Assembly (NCBI GenBank): GCA_036505795.1
Contig: DASXSU010000095.1
Span: 1-64,000 of the forward strand
Direction of reading: 5' to 3'
DNA length: 64,000 nt
DNA from: NS-11 sp036505795
Lineage (GTDB): Bacteria > Nitrospirota > Nitrospiria > Nitrospirales > NS-4
The notes under the pieces are model-generated. The model saw nothing but the letters and a program-made list of their open reading frames with translations. It ran no database searches and was not told the DNA's origin. Shown in pieces: positions 41,139 through 50,710 of the stretch (its first letter is position 1; the number at the start of each line of letters is the position of its first letter). Position numbers and translations under genes: made by a program.

Positions 41139-43019
41139 ATGGACATCATCTTGTCGCCCACGCCGGTCCTGCTCGTTGACGATGACCCGCATGCCCGTGA
41201 AACGTTGCGGGACGTCCTTGAGAGCGATGGCTACAGCGTCCAGGCGGTGGGGCTGGGAGGCCAGGCTATCGAAGAGGTGCGCCGGCGACATTATGCCGCG
41301 GCGCTCCTCGATGTCCGGCTTCCTGATCTCGATGGTCTCATCGTCCTTGAAATCCTTCTGCAGTTGGATTCCAAGCTTCCTGTAATCTTGCTCTCCGGAT
41401 ACGCGACTGTAGAGAACACCGTCCAAGCCCTGAACCGCGGCGCATTCGCGTATGTCCTTAAACCCTACAATCTCGATGAGGTAAAAGCGACGCTCCGGCG
41501 AGCTATTGAGATGAAGACGCTGGCAATGAAGGCCGAGCGGGCTGAGCTTCAGTTGCGGGAGAGCGAAGAACGCTTCCGATCAGTCGTGCAATCGGCGACG
41601 GACGCCATTATTCTCGCCGACGGCAGTGGGAGCATTTTATCCTGGAACAACGGAGCCCAGCGGCTCTTCTTCTATACCGAACAGGAGATTCTCGGCGAGC
41701 CGCTCACGCGTCTGATACCGGATCGCTACCACGCGGTCCACGAACAAGGCATCGCGCGTGAAAAGTGCGGCGGCCAGCGGTGCATGGTGGGCAAGACTAT
41801 CGAGATGCATGGACTTAGAAAAGACGGGACGGAATTCCCCTTGGAGCTGTCGATTGCGACCTGGCAGAGCAAAGACGGTTCGTTCTATAGCGGGATCATT
41901 CGCGATATTACCGAGCGCAAGCAAGCTGAGGAGGCCTTGCGGAAGGCGTATCATGAAACCGAAAAGATACTGTCAAGCCTGCCATCATCGATCTTTGTCG
42001 TCAACAAGAACCGGCAGATCATCTACGCCAATTCCCTCGCCTCTCATCATTTCGGCTCGGCGGGCGCGCAGATGACCGGCCGGTCCATCTTCGAAGTCCT
42101 TCCGATCCCATGCAACGAATGGGACCGGCTGGCCGCCAACCTTCCATGCTCCGCAACTCACAATGGGTATCTCCGGCATGACGGCGAGTTCGAAAGCCGG
42201 AAAAGCATCTATCAGTACTGCTTGTTCCCGGTGGCTCTGTATGGCACAGACGAGGCCCAGACCGGGGTGGTCATTTCGGACATCACGGAGCAGAAGCAGC
42301 TCCAGGATCAGCTAATCCAAGCCGAGAAGCTGTCCAGTCTTGGTATTCTGGTCTCAGGAATGGCCCATGAAATCAACAACCCGATGCATGGCATCCTCGC
42401 CATGGCGGAGATTATTCTTGAAGAGACCGACCCGGAGAAAATCAAGGAATACGCGCAAGATATTGTGGCGTATTCGAAGCATGCCGCGACCGTCGTGCGA
42501 GACTTCGCCTGCTACGCCCGTCCCGCTTCCCAAGACCGTGAGGTGGAGATTGACCTCAATGAGCGCCTCCTGGAGGCGGTCAAAATGGTGAGGCGCAATC
42601 CACAATTCGGTGATATTGAAGTCTTCAAGGATTTTGCAGCGCTTCCACAGCTCTGGGTACGGCGATCGGAGATCGACCAGATCTTCGTGAATCTCATCAG
42701 CAATGCCGCCCACGCGATGGCAGGTCATGGCCGCCTCACGCTGCGCACACGGGCCACTCCTGATCGCATTTCCGCGAGCGTCACCGATACCGGCAGCGGG
42801 ATTCCGAAAGCGAATCTGATGCGAATTTTTGATCCCTTCTTCACGACAAAGGATCCGGGCAAGGGCACCGGCCTCGGATTGAGCATCGTGTATAAAATCG
42901 TGTCCAAATATGAAGGCACGATCACTGTGGACAGCGAAGAAGGCACAGGGACGACCTTCTCAGTCCATTTTCCCGTCATGAACGTATACCGGAAGGAGGC
43001 GCCTCATGGAGTCGCATAA
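41139..43019 (+). CDS. Receiver-PAS-PAS histidine kinase
   Basis: Protein of 626 residues: an N-terminal receiver (VLLVDDDPHA, phosphoacceptor in LLDVRLPDLDG, Lys in LKPYN), a coiled linker, two PAS domains (about 140-260 and 270-395), HisKA with MAHEINNPM (about 410), and HATPase_c with DTGSGIPKANL and GTGLGLSIV. No membrane segments, so it is cytoplasmic. The N-terminal receiver could be driven by the GAF kinase upstream. The gene overlaps the next regulator by 14 bases. Confidence 0.9.
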   Translation: MDIILSPTPVLLVDDDPHARETLRDVLESDGYSVQAVGLGGQAIEEVRRRHYAAALLDVRLPDLDGLIVLEILLQLDSKLPVILLSGYATVENTVQALNRGAFAYVLKPYNLDEVKATLRRAIEMKTLAMKAERAELQLRESEERFRSVVQSATDAIILADGSGSILSWNNGAQRLFFYTEQEILGEPLTRLIPDRYHAVHEQGIAREKCGGQRCMVGKTIEMHGLRKDGTEFPLELSIATWQSKDGSFYSGIIRDITERKQAEEALRKAYHETEKILSSLPSSIFVVNKNRQIIYANSLASHHFGSAGAQMTGRSIFEVLPIPCNEWDRLAANLPCSATHNGYLRHDGEFESRKSIYQYCLFPVALYGTDEAQTGVVISDITEQKQLQDQLIQAEKLSSLGILVSGMAHEINNPMHGILAMAEIILEETDPEKIKEYAQDIVAYSKHAATVVRDFACYARPASQDREVEIDLNERLLEAVKMVRRNPQFGDIEVFKDFAALPQLWVRRSEIDQIFVNLISNAAHAMAGHGRLTLRTRATPDRISASVTDTGSGIPKANLMRIFDPFFTTKDPGKGTGLGLSIVYKIVSKYEGTITVDSEEGTGTTFSVHFPVMNVYRKEAPHGVA

Positions 43020-43488
43020 TCAGAAACACGAGGCCGTTCAACGCCCTCTGTACTCCGTTTCTGGAGAGGCTGGGCAAGTGGGCGCAATAGGCCGAGAGCG
43101 TCGCGGGCGAATCCTGATTGTCGAGGATGATGAGCAGGTGCGAAAGCCAATGCGCTTGAACTTAACCAAAGCCGGCTATGACGTGGTGGAAGTCGGGACC
43201 GGCGCCGACGCCATCGAATTCCTAACCAGAGGGGAAAATGCCCTCATGGTGGATACGCTACTGTGCGACATCCGCATGCCGGGCGTGACGGGCATTGAAA
43301 CCATCCAGCATGTCCGTGCGCACCATCCATCGATTCCCATTGTCGTCCTGACCGGATATCCGGACGTGGAACTCGCCGCGTCTCTCATGAAGCAGGGCGT
43401 CTTGGATTACTTGGTCAAGCCGATTACGCGGGAGGAACTGTTGACGGTGATTGAGCGGTCTGTGGATCAGTGCAAGGCTACCCGCTGA
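43006..43488 (+). CDS. Single-domain response regulator with basic N-terminal extension
   Basis: Receiver protein of 160 residues. The first 35 residues are polar and probably disordered. The receiver core has LIVEDDEQV, phosphoacceptor Asp in LLCDIRMPGVTG, VLTGYP and the Lys in LVKPITREEL. It starts inside the hybrid kinase gene (14-bp overlap), so it is the likely partner. No DNA-binding domain follows the receiver. Confidence 0.9.
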   Translation: MESHNQKHEAVQRPLYSVSGEAGQVGAIGRERRGRILIVEDDEQVRKPMRLNLTKAGYDVVEVGTGADAIEFLTRGENALMVDTLLCDIRMPGVTGIETIQHVRAHHPSIPIVVLTGYPDVELAASLMKQGVLDYLVKPITREELLTVIERSVDQCKATR

Positions 43489-43493
43489 ACCGG

Positions 43494-44729
43494 CTACATC
43501 CAGGAGGCGGTCAGTAAGAGCGCGACGACATCGCGATCAAAGCTTGACGTAAAGGCCAGGGAGTTAGATGAAAAATGAGAATGAGAATATGTGAATGAGG
43601 CGCTCAGCGTTCGGCTGATCGAATAATTAAGAATCAGGTTCGTACCATACGAGTCAAAAGTCGCGGCCGACCCGGCGGTGACCGCTGCGGAGGAACTGCG
43701 GGCATAATTCACGCTTGTAGTGGCTGAGAGGCGGCTAGTTAATGTATGGCCTACCGACAACGTGGCTAGATTGCTTTCCAAGGCGCCGGCTGAAATCTCA
43801 AAACTTGGTGTGACGGATCTGGTGAAGGTGAACGTTGTGACCGTGCTCCTTTCGGTCCACGACAGTGACAGCGTGACCAAAGGGGCCAGCCTGTCGGACG
43901 GTGTGATTTTTGTTAGGCCTCCCGATACGGTCCCCGTAAGATTCTTGGAAAAACCATGCGTCAGGCCAATCGTGCCTCCCTCGGTATGATAGCCCGGGAT
44001 GGATCCGCGATAGTCGGCCTTTGAGTACTGGTATTGAAGGTTGAGCGAGTCGGCAGGGGTCAGTCTTATTGACGGGCCCGCATTGACAGCCTGTAGAGTA
44101 GTCCCGAACAGCGGCGTGAACAGGGATGCTCCGACCGTATTGCCAAAGTTTAAATAAGAATAACTATAACTGCCCGCAAGATCGACGCGCGATGTCAGGG
44201 AATACCCGCCCGATGCGAGTGTACTATAAGAATACGACCGGACTCGTTGAGGTTGAATACCGGTGGCAAATGGGTTGAAGCCCGCCGTGGCGGTGATAAA
44301 GGCCGGCAGTTCCGGTGTGTAGTACCCGCTTGCTGTCACGTTCATCCGCGCTCGCTTATCAAGCCGCCCAACGAGTTGACTAAGATCAGTCGTAAGTACC
44401 CCTGCAGCCGAAGCATAATTGAAGTTTGAGTGCTTGGCATAGGAGGCTAACGACAGACTAGCGGTGAGAGTACCTTCCAGCGGCCGCCCTTTATAGCTTG
44501 CGCTGAGGGCAGGCGAGAAAAACGTGATCAGATCGTCGTTATTGGTGCTACTAAACAATACGTTGCTGTCATATTGCTCGGACAGCGTCAGCGACGGAAT
44601 GATTCTCAACTCGGCCCAGACGGGTAAAGGCAGCGCTAAACAAACCGCGATGGCGCTTCCTAGGATGCCCGCCACTAGCCGTCGAATCACAGGGAATTGA
44701 GGGGAAGGGGTCCGATTCGAATCAGGCAA
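43494..44729 (-). CDS. Outer-membrane beta-barrel protein (PEP-CTERM-associated porin type)
   Basis: Exported protein of 411 residues, TTG start with GAGGAA six bases upstream. A signal peptide ends near residue 38 (PVWAEL). The mature part alternates polar and hydrophobic residues in many strands (SYKGRPLEGTLTASLSLASY, split from SYSYSYLNFG and others) and ends in a terminal aromatic-Met (TASWM), close to a barrel-assembly signal. The early LRIIPSLTLSEQYDSNVLF resembles the TIGR03016 family linked to PEP-CTERM exopolysaccharide systems. No such locus lies nearby. Confidence 0.72.
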   Translation of the reverse strand: MPDSNRTPSPQFPVIRRLVAGILGSAIAVCLALPLPVWAELRIIPSLTLSEQYDSNVLFSSTNNDDLITFFSPALSASYKGRPLEGTLTASLSLASYAKHSNFNYASAAGVLTTDLSQLVGRLDKRARMNVTASGYYTPELPAFITATAGFNPFATGIQPQRVRSYSYSTLASGGYSLTSRVDLAGSYSYSYLNFGNTVGASLFTPLFGTTLQAVNAGPSIRLTPADSLNLQYQYSKADYRGSIPGYHTEGGTIGLTHGFSKNLTGTVSGGLTKITPSDRLAPLVTLSLSWTERSTVTTFTFTRSVTPSFEISAGALESNLATLSVGHTLTSRLSATTSVNYARSSSAAVTAGSAATFDSYGTNLILNYSISRTLSASFTYSHSHFSSNSLAFTSSFDRDVVALLLTASWM

Positions 44730-45116
44730 CTAGGTTCCTCGTTCAAGGCGCTTTAAATGGTGATGTGATGCCGCGAGACCTTAATAAGCTAAGCCCAGGG
44801 GTGTCAAGTACAAAGTAGACCTCAGCCGGTCCCCTTGTCCCTCGTTTGGTGGTTTCCGTGATGAAGATGGGCAACACGGTACATAGAGCCTGACCTTCTT
44901 GTGGAAGTCACGCTGCCAAAGCTTTTCTGGATGTAACCGCCTTCACTTTGAAGTGTTTCTGCCACAGAGATCTCGTGTTGACAGTGGCCAAACGCCCGAC
45001 AGGTCTTAATTTTCAATGCCTTGTTATCCCATCTGCGAGGCACACTGTGGCATCTCCATTGCAAAGTTATACGTCGCGAACTACTGGGCATCAACTTAAC
45101 TTAGCAAGGAGACGCC
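44730..45116. other. Intergenic region between divergent genes, no gene seen
   Basis: A 387-bp stretch between the porin-like gene (minus) and the LuxR-type gene (plus). AAGGAG at 45107-45112 is the ribosome site of the latter. A TTGACA-like hexamer near 44986-44991 has no good -10 partner, so I do not call a promoter. Confidence 0.5.
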
Positions 45117-45725
45117 GTGCCCACCACGGAAACTTTCTCGGAAGCGCGTAGCGTCGTTGCAACCCGTGTCGGTTCCGGTTTTCTCATGCTGTCTTCCTCG
45201 ATTCAACTGCTTCATTGGGACCACCAGGCACAAGAACTTTGCCGGAGGATAAGCGGGATCAGCGGGGGCTCCCGTGCCCACATCCTGCCATTATGTGTTC
45301 AGGATTTCGCGCGCGAAATTGTGACGCTGATGGAAATCCGCAGCAACCCGAAGGATTGGGAACAGTTTCAACTTCGCCAGGTGATCAAGAGCGAACAGGA
45401 CTCTATCTTTCTCTCGGGTATTGGACTGCCGGAACTTGGAGGGCTTGACGATTCGCGGGTGCTCATCATTCTCGAACAGATTGCGCCGCGCCAAAACTTC
45501 ACCCTCGAGAAGGTCAAGGAACGATTTCATTTCACCGATCGCGAGACTGAAGTCATTGAACATCTTCTAAAAGGCTGGACGAATAAGGAAATCGCCAACG
45601 CGATCGACATCAGCCAGCTGACGGTCAAGGAGCATATCAAGCACATCATGGATAAGACCCGGACCTCTACCCGCACGGGTATCCTTGTGCAGATCCTGCA
45701 AGGATGCGCTCCGCCTTCTCAATAG
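45117..45725 (+). CDS. LuxR-family transcriptional regulator with degenerate PAS-like N-terminus
   Basis: Protein of 202 residues with a GTG start and AAGGAG. Residues 20-125 look like a weak PAS fold (SIQLLHWDHQAQEL). A LuxR/GerE helix-turn-helix fills 135-195, with FTDRETEVIEHLLKGWTNKEIAN and VKEHIKHIMDKT present (given here in parts). There is no receiver domain, so control may be by ligand or protein contact. The last 59 bases overlap the 3' end of the convergent Lhr-type helicase gene. Confidence 0.85.
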   Translation: MPTTETFSEARSVVATRVGSGFLMLSSSIQLLHWDHQAQELCRRISGISGGSRAHILPLCVQDFAREIVTLMEIRSNPKDWEQFQLRQVIKSEQDSIFLSGIGLPELGGLDDSRVLIILEQIAPRQNFTLEKVKERFHFTDRETEVIEHLLKGWTNKEIANAIDISQLTVKEHIKHIMDKTRTSTRTGILVQILQGCAPPSQ

Positions 45726-48700
45726 GAATCGCAACGCCTCCTCGAAATAGTATCGGCGTGCCTGCGACTGCCGGGACTCGCGGCCCCGGCGTCACAATTC
45801 CCGCGAGGTTTAACGGGTCTGCCGCCGAGACCGTTATTTCATGAGAAACATCGTCCGGCTCTCGACGCACGCTTCGCAAAGCCTCGATGGCTTCCGGAAG
45901 GCCGAACTGCTCTCCGGTAAATCCTGCGACGAAGCGGCCGCCGCGAATTTCTCCGCGTAGCTCCAGCCGTCGATATTGAACCAGCAGGTCGCGCCAAGGA
46001 GGCGCGCAGGATTCGCGACCCAAGAGATCCCTGAATACGACTCCATACCGGCGCAGGAGCTGGCGGGCGATCCGCTCGACGTACTCGGGAGAGCCTGACT
46101 GTAGCCGCTCAATCCCGAAGGATTCCGGCTTAAGAAGCGCCCATCGCCCCATACTATGTCGGGGGCGCCGGGCACGCTCTCTGCCTTCGGCCCGGCGACG
46201 GCGTGGATCGATGAGGGCCCTCAAGCTGTCGAAGCCGTCTGCTGTCACGCGACCTGCGCTCACTAACTCCCAGAGTCCTTGCTCCACTTCAGCGGGCAGG
46301 TGCCCGGTCCCTCTGACAAGGTCCGTGAAAAAGCTCGCGCCCCGATCTATCAAATACCGATACAGATTCTGCGCCAACGAGCTTAGCGGAGGCGGCACGA
46401 TCTCCCGGCTCAGCAGCCAGTCGGCGTCGTCGAGCGGAAAAAGACCGATTGGCGCAGCACTGGTCAGATTCATGAGTTTCTCGGTCGGGGCGTTGAAGCG
46501 GCCCCACCCTACGACGCCGCTCAAACAGAGACGATCCAACATTTCCGGTTTGTAGTTTACGACGCGTTTCGCTAGCAGATGGCGCTCCCAGGCTGGCCCC
46601 GCCGCCTCAAACCCTGAAAGTTGGCGGATCATCTCAAGGAGGCCGGCCTCCCCGTGCAGCTGAGAACCGGCGGCCACGTGCTGCCATCGAAACAAAAACC
46701 GCAGGAAGTCCGCCGCCGTGACCGGCTCGATCTCTCGGCGCAGAGCCGCCGTAGTCAGGCGATGAATGCGAGCCAGAAGGCGTCGATCGCACCATTCCTC
46801 GACTTCCGCCGGATGGCTCCGTTCGATAAGTTCTTTCATCAGAGCGGGCGCAGAGAATTGGCCGCGTAGCACCTGCCCAGCCGCTTCCAATCGGAGAAGC
46901 GCTCCGGAAATCTCATGGGGCGCAAGATGAAGCCTTCTGGCCAAACCCGCTGCGGTAGTAGGACCAATAATTGCCATCCACCCTTGCACCACGGCAGTGA
47001 CCGCCTCGTCGGCGCCAGGGGTGTCCTCAACCGCAACCGACGATTCAAGAGCCCTCGGTCCCTTCGTGGAGGCGAGGATCGCATGAGCGAAGTCCCTTCG
47101 CTCTGTGGCCACCCAAATCGAAACCATCGCGTTTCCATACGTGTCAGAAATGCTCAGAATACTTGCGCGCCCCGTCTCAGATAACGCAGGCAGATGCGCG
47201 GCCCAAGCATCCGGCACCTGTTCCGCCGGTACCCACACTAAAGTCAGCAGTGCATCATGAAGTTCATCGGGATCACGGACGGCCGGCCACGCTTCCTCTA
47301 CGACTTGCAGAATTGCCGCAGCGTCCAAACCGCCTAATCGCGCCGTGAGATCGCTCGGCAAAGTACGGCGCATTTGCACAGCGCGTGTCCGCCGCTCCTC
47401 CAAGGGAGCGTCATCCAAGAACGCATAGGGATTCGCGTTGAGAATCTCGTGCCCGAAGGCCGATGGAACGGGCGTCTCCGCCGTGAGACACCGGATCTGG
47501 CCGCCCTCGATGCGCTGAAGAACCCCGACGAGGCCTTCTAAATCCAGTGCCTCCGTCAAACAGTCATGCAGCGTTTCCCGTACCAACGGGTGATCGGGAA
47601 GCTCACACTCGATGTGAGGATTATCCGGACACGCTGTGGCGTTTGGAAATACCGCGGTCAACAAATCCTCGGCCCGCATGCGCTGGATTTGGGGCGGGAC
47701 GCGTCGTCCATTGCTGAATCGCAGGAGGGCCAACGCACGAGACGCGTTCCAACGCCACCGCGTGGTGAACATCGGGGATGCCACCACCGCTTTCACCAAT
47801 ACCTCTTCGACACTCGCCGGTTTGAGGAAATCGAAGACCGAGGCCAGCGGAAAACTGTGCCGCTCTCCGAGCGAGATCACAAGACCTTCGTCCGTCGCGG
47901 CCGCTTGCAATTCGAGATCGAATGCAGTGCAAAACCGCTTGCGCAAGGCAAGTCCCCAGGCGCGGTTGAGCCGCCCTCCGAACGGGGCGTGCAAGACGAG
48001 TTGCATGCCGCCGCTTTCGTCGAAGAACCTCTCCGCGATGATCGTATCCTGGGTCGGCACCGCCCCCAGTACCTTGCGTCCCTCCTCGACATACTCCAAC
48101 GCCTGCTCGGCTCCCCGCCGGTCCAGCCCGCACTGCGCCTCCAACCAGCTCACCCCGGCTTCTGGAAGAGTCTGTTCCGTTCCGGAGTCCCAAAATCCGC
48201 CGAGCTGTTCCCGAATGTGCGCGACCTCGGCCGATAGCTCAGATGTTCTGGCAGGCGCCTCCCCACGCCAGAATGGGATTGTCGGCGGGGCTCCCTGCGC
48301 ATCCTCCACCCTGACGGTACCGGTCTCAACGCCACGGATGCGCCAGGAGGCGTTCCCAAGCAACATGATGTCCCCGGCTAAACTCTCTACCGCGAAATCT
48401 TCATCGACAGACCCGACAACCAGTCCGCCAGGCTCGGCAACAACCGCATAGTTCGCCGAGTCCGGAATCGCGCCCCCGGACGTCAGCGCAGCGAGACGAG
48501 CACCGCGCCGCCCTCGCAGCCGGTGTTGGACGCGATCATGATGGAGGAAGGCCCCTCTGCGTCCCTGAGAAGTCGCGAAACCTTCGCTCAGCATTGTCAC
48601 CACGGCATCGAAATCCACCCGCTGGAGCATGCGGTATGGATAGGCTCCGCGGCACAGCTCAAACAGCGCATCTTCCCGCCACTCTTGCGTAGCGGCAGAC

Positions 48701-49944
48701 GCCACGATCTGTTGCGCAAGGATATCCAAGGGCGCTAAAGGAATCGCGAGCCGGTCCAGAATGCCGTCACGGATAGCCTTCACCACGGCCGCGCACTCGA
48801 TCAGATCATCCCGGGTGACCGGAAACAGTCTTCCCTTGGGCAGGGCGCCGACCCAGTGACCGGACCGGCCGATACGCTGTAGACCGATGGCGATAGCTCG
48901 AGGCGACCCTACCTGGCAGACCAGCTCTACACTGCCGATGTCGATCCCCAGCTCGAGCGAGGCCGTCGCAACGATCACCCGGATGTCCCCGCGTTTGAGC
49001 CGGTCTTCGGCGGACAATCGGAGACGCCGTGAGAGGCTGCCATGATGCGCCGCCACTTGGTCGTCGCCTAAGCGCTCGGCCAAATGATGAGACACCCGCT
49101 CCGCGAGCCGCCGAGTATTGACAAAGACCAGGGTCGTGCGATGCGCCTGAGCGAGCTCGGCCAGCCGATCGTAGATATCCTTCCAGATGGCGTTTGTCGC
49201 AACGCTTCCGAGCTCATCCTTGGGAACTTCGACCCCGAGATCCATCGGCCGGCGATGCCCCATGTCGATCACACGGCAAGGTTTCCCGACGCCGCCGACG
49301 AGAAAGGCCGCGATGTCGACAATGGGTTCCTGGGTCGCCGAGAGACCGATCCGGGTCGGTTTGGTCGCAGTCAGCGCACCCAGCCGCTCAAGAGAGAGGG
49401 CGAGATGGGCGCCGCGTTTATTGCCTGCCACCGCGTGTATCTCATCCACAATGACCGTCTTGACGTCTCGGAGGAGGTCGCGGCTTTTTTCGGCGGTCAG
49501 CAAGAGAAACAAGGATTCCGGAGTTGTGACGAGAATATGCGGCGGCCGCATCAGCATCCGTCGTCGGTTCCAGGCCGGAGTGTCTCCGGTTCGAACTTCC
49601 ACCCGCAACTCAGGCGTCAACAGTCCCGCACTGAAGGCTCTTTCCCCGATTTCTGCCAGCGGTTGTTGCAGATTCTTTTGCACGTCGTTGCTCAGCGCTT
49701 TGAGGGGAGACACGTAGAGCACCTGAGTCCGGTCTTCTAATTCTCCTGCAAGCGCTTGTTTGAACAGATCGTCAATACAGGTCAGAAACGCGGCTAAAGT
49801 CTTGCCTGAGCCGGTCGGCGCGGCAATCAAGGTGTCCTCCCTCGAGACAATCGCCGGCCAGCTTTTGAGCTGGACATTGGTTGGCTCGATAAAGCGTCCA
49901 CGAAACCAGTCGGCGACCACGGGATGAAAAAGTGAAAGAGACAT
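45667..49944 (-). CDS. lhr: Lhr-family large superfamily 2 DNA helicase
   Basis: Helicase of 1425 residues, the usual length of long-form Lhr. The N-terminal third holds motif Q (PTNVQLKSWPAI), motif I (APTGSGKT), motif II (VDEIHAV) and motif III (LSATQ), then the second RecA-like domain with IVATASLELGIDIG and QRIGRSGH. The rest is the winged-helix, beta-barrel and C-terminal Lhr domains. Lhr moves 3'-to-5' on single-stranded DNA and is linked to DNA repair. No nuclease (MPE) or ligase gene is adjacent. Its end overlaps the LuxR-type gene by 59 bp. Confidence 0.92.
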   Translation of the reverse strand: MSLSLFHPVVADWFRGRFIEPTNVQLKSWPAIVSREDTLIAAPTGSGKTLAAFLTCIDDLFKQALAGELEDRTQVLYVSPLKALSNDVQKNLQQPLAEIGERAFSAGLLTPELRVEVRTGDTPAWNRRRMLMRPPHILVTTPESLFLLLTAEKSRDLLRDVKTVIVDEIHAVAGNKRGAHLALSLERLGALTATKPTRIGLSATQEPIVDIAAFLVGGVGKPCRVIDMGHRRPMDLGVEVPKDELGSVATNAIWKDIYDRLAELAQAHRTTLVFVNTRRLAERVSHHLAERLGDDQVAAHHGSLSRRLRLSAEDRLKRGDIRVIVATASLELGIDIGSVELVCQVGSPRAIAIGLQRIGRSGHWVGALPKGRLFPVTRDDLIECAAVVKAIRDGILDRLAIPLAPLDILAQQIVASAATQEWREDALFELCRGAYPYRMLQRVDFDAVVTMLSEGFATSQGRRGAFLHHDRVQHRLRGRRGARLAALTSGGAIPDSANYAVVAEPGGLVVGSVDEDFAVESLAGDIMLLGNASWRIRGVETGTVRVEDAQGAPPTIPFWRGEAPARTSELSAEVAHIREQLGGFWDSGTEQTLPEAGVSWLEAQCGLDRRGAEQALEYVEEGRKVLGAVPTQDTIIAERFFDESGGMQLVLHAPFGGRLNRAWGLALRKRFCTAFDLELQAAATDEGLVISLGERHSFPLASVFDFLKPASVEEVLVKAVVASPMFTTRWRWNASRALALLRFSNGRRVPPQIQRMRAEDLLTAVFPNATACPDNPHIECELPDHPLVRETLHDCLTEALDLEGLVGVLQRIEGGQIRCLTAETPVPSAFGHEILNANPYAFLDDAPLEERRTRAVQMRRTLPSDLTARLGGLDAAAILQVVEEAWPAVRDPDELHDALLTLVWVPAEQVPDAWAAHLPALSETGRASILSISDTYGNAMVSIWVATERRDFAHAILASTKGPRALESSVAVEDTPGADEAVTAVVQGWMAIIGPTTAAGLARRLHLAPHEISGALLRLEAAGQVLRGQFSAPALMKELIERSHPAEVEEWCDRRLLARIHRLTTAALRREIEPVTAADFLRFLFRWQHVAAGSQLHGEAGLLEMIRQLSGFEAAGPAWERHLLAKRVVNYKPEMLDRLCLSGVVGWGRFNAPTEKLMNLTSAAPIGLFPLDDADWLLSREIVPPPLSSLAQNLYRYLIDRGASFFTDLVRGTGHLPAEVEQGLWELVSAGRVTADGFDSLRALIDPRRRRAEGRERARRPRHSMGRWALLKPESFGIERLQSGSPEYVERIARQLLRRYGVVFRDLLGRESCAPPWRDLLVQYRRLELRGEIRGGRFVAGFTGEQFGLPEAIEALRSVRREPDDVSHEITVSAADPLNLAGIVTPGPRVPAVAGTPILFRGGVAIPIEKAERILAGSAQGYPCG

Positions 49945-50191
49945 GGAGGAATTGTAACACTAAGACAGGATTTACGCAGTTCCCTCCATTAACGCTACTT
50001 GGTGGCGCCGACAGATACACCTGATTATCCGCCCGGATACTGTTTTGCGTGCCCTAATCACGAGTCGCGTTTCACCAGACTCATAATTCTCTGCGCTTAT
50101 GGACGATCAGGCATCAACAGCACCTTAGGCATAGCTGTTGCGTACCCTATGTTCAGCTACCTCTACTCTTGATAGATGAAGGAGCTGAGCC

Positions 50192-50581
50192 GTGTCATTC
50201 TCTCGTACGTCGGTTTCGAAACGGGTCCTGATCGTCGATGACGATCCGGACATTCGTCAGGTTTTACGGGACCGCCTCGAGTCCCTCGGCTATGCTGTTG
50301 AGACTGCCGGCAATGCTCTTGAGGCCATTCTGGCGATCGACAAATCTCTCCCCAACGGGATCCTCCTTGACTTCATGTTGCCGGCGATCGACGGGCTACA
50401 AGTATTGCGCGAAGTCAGGCGGCTGTATCCCATGCTGCCGGTCGTCATTATCACCGCGACCCAGGACGAGACCTTTGCCGCGCGAGCCACCGCCGCAGGC
50501 GCCGACGACGTGCTCTTTAAGCCTGTTGACAATGACCATTTCAAGAAGGTTGTCCATCGATACTTCGGAACGGCCCATTAA
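50192..50581 (+). CDS. Single-domain response regulator (CheY-like)
   Basis: Orphan receiver of 129 residues with a GTG start and AAGGAG upstream. All conserved positions are present: LIVDDDPD, phosphoacceptor Asp in LLDFMLPAIDG, ITATQD and the Lys in LFKPVDN. No kinase is adjacent; it may be served by the cassette at 39.4-43.5 kb. Confidence 0.9.
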   Translation: MSFSRTSVSKRVLIVDDDPDIRQVLRDRLESLGYAVETAGNALEAILAIDKSLPNGILLDFMLPAIDGLQVLREVRRLYPMLPVVIITATQDETFAARATAAGADDVLFKPVDNDHFKKVVHRYFGTAH

Positions 50582-50710
50582 GCCGGACGCATAGCCTCTG
50601 CGGCTGTCGTCCACCGGCCATTTAGATTGCCTCCCTGTAAATTAAGCTAATTCACCTAGATAGCCGATATATTACTTAGGCTAATGCCCTAGAACGCCAA
50701 AGGTGGACCT

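Noticed and set aside
44986..45016. Sigma-70-like promoter before the LuxR-type gene
   Set aside because: TTGACA is present, but no acceptable -10 hexamer follows at 16-18 bases.
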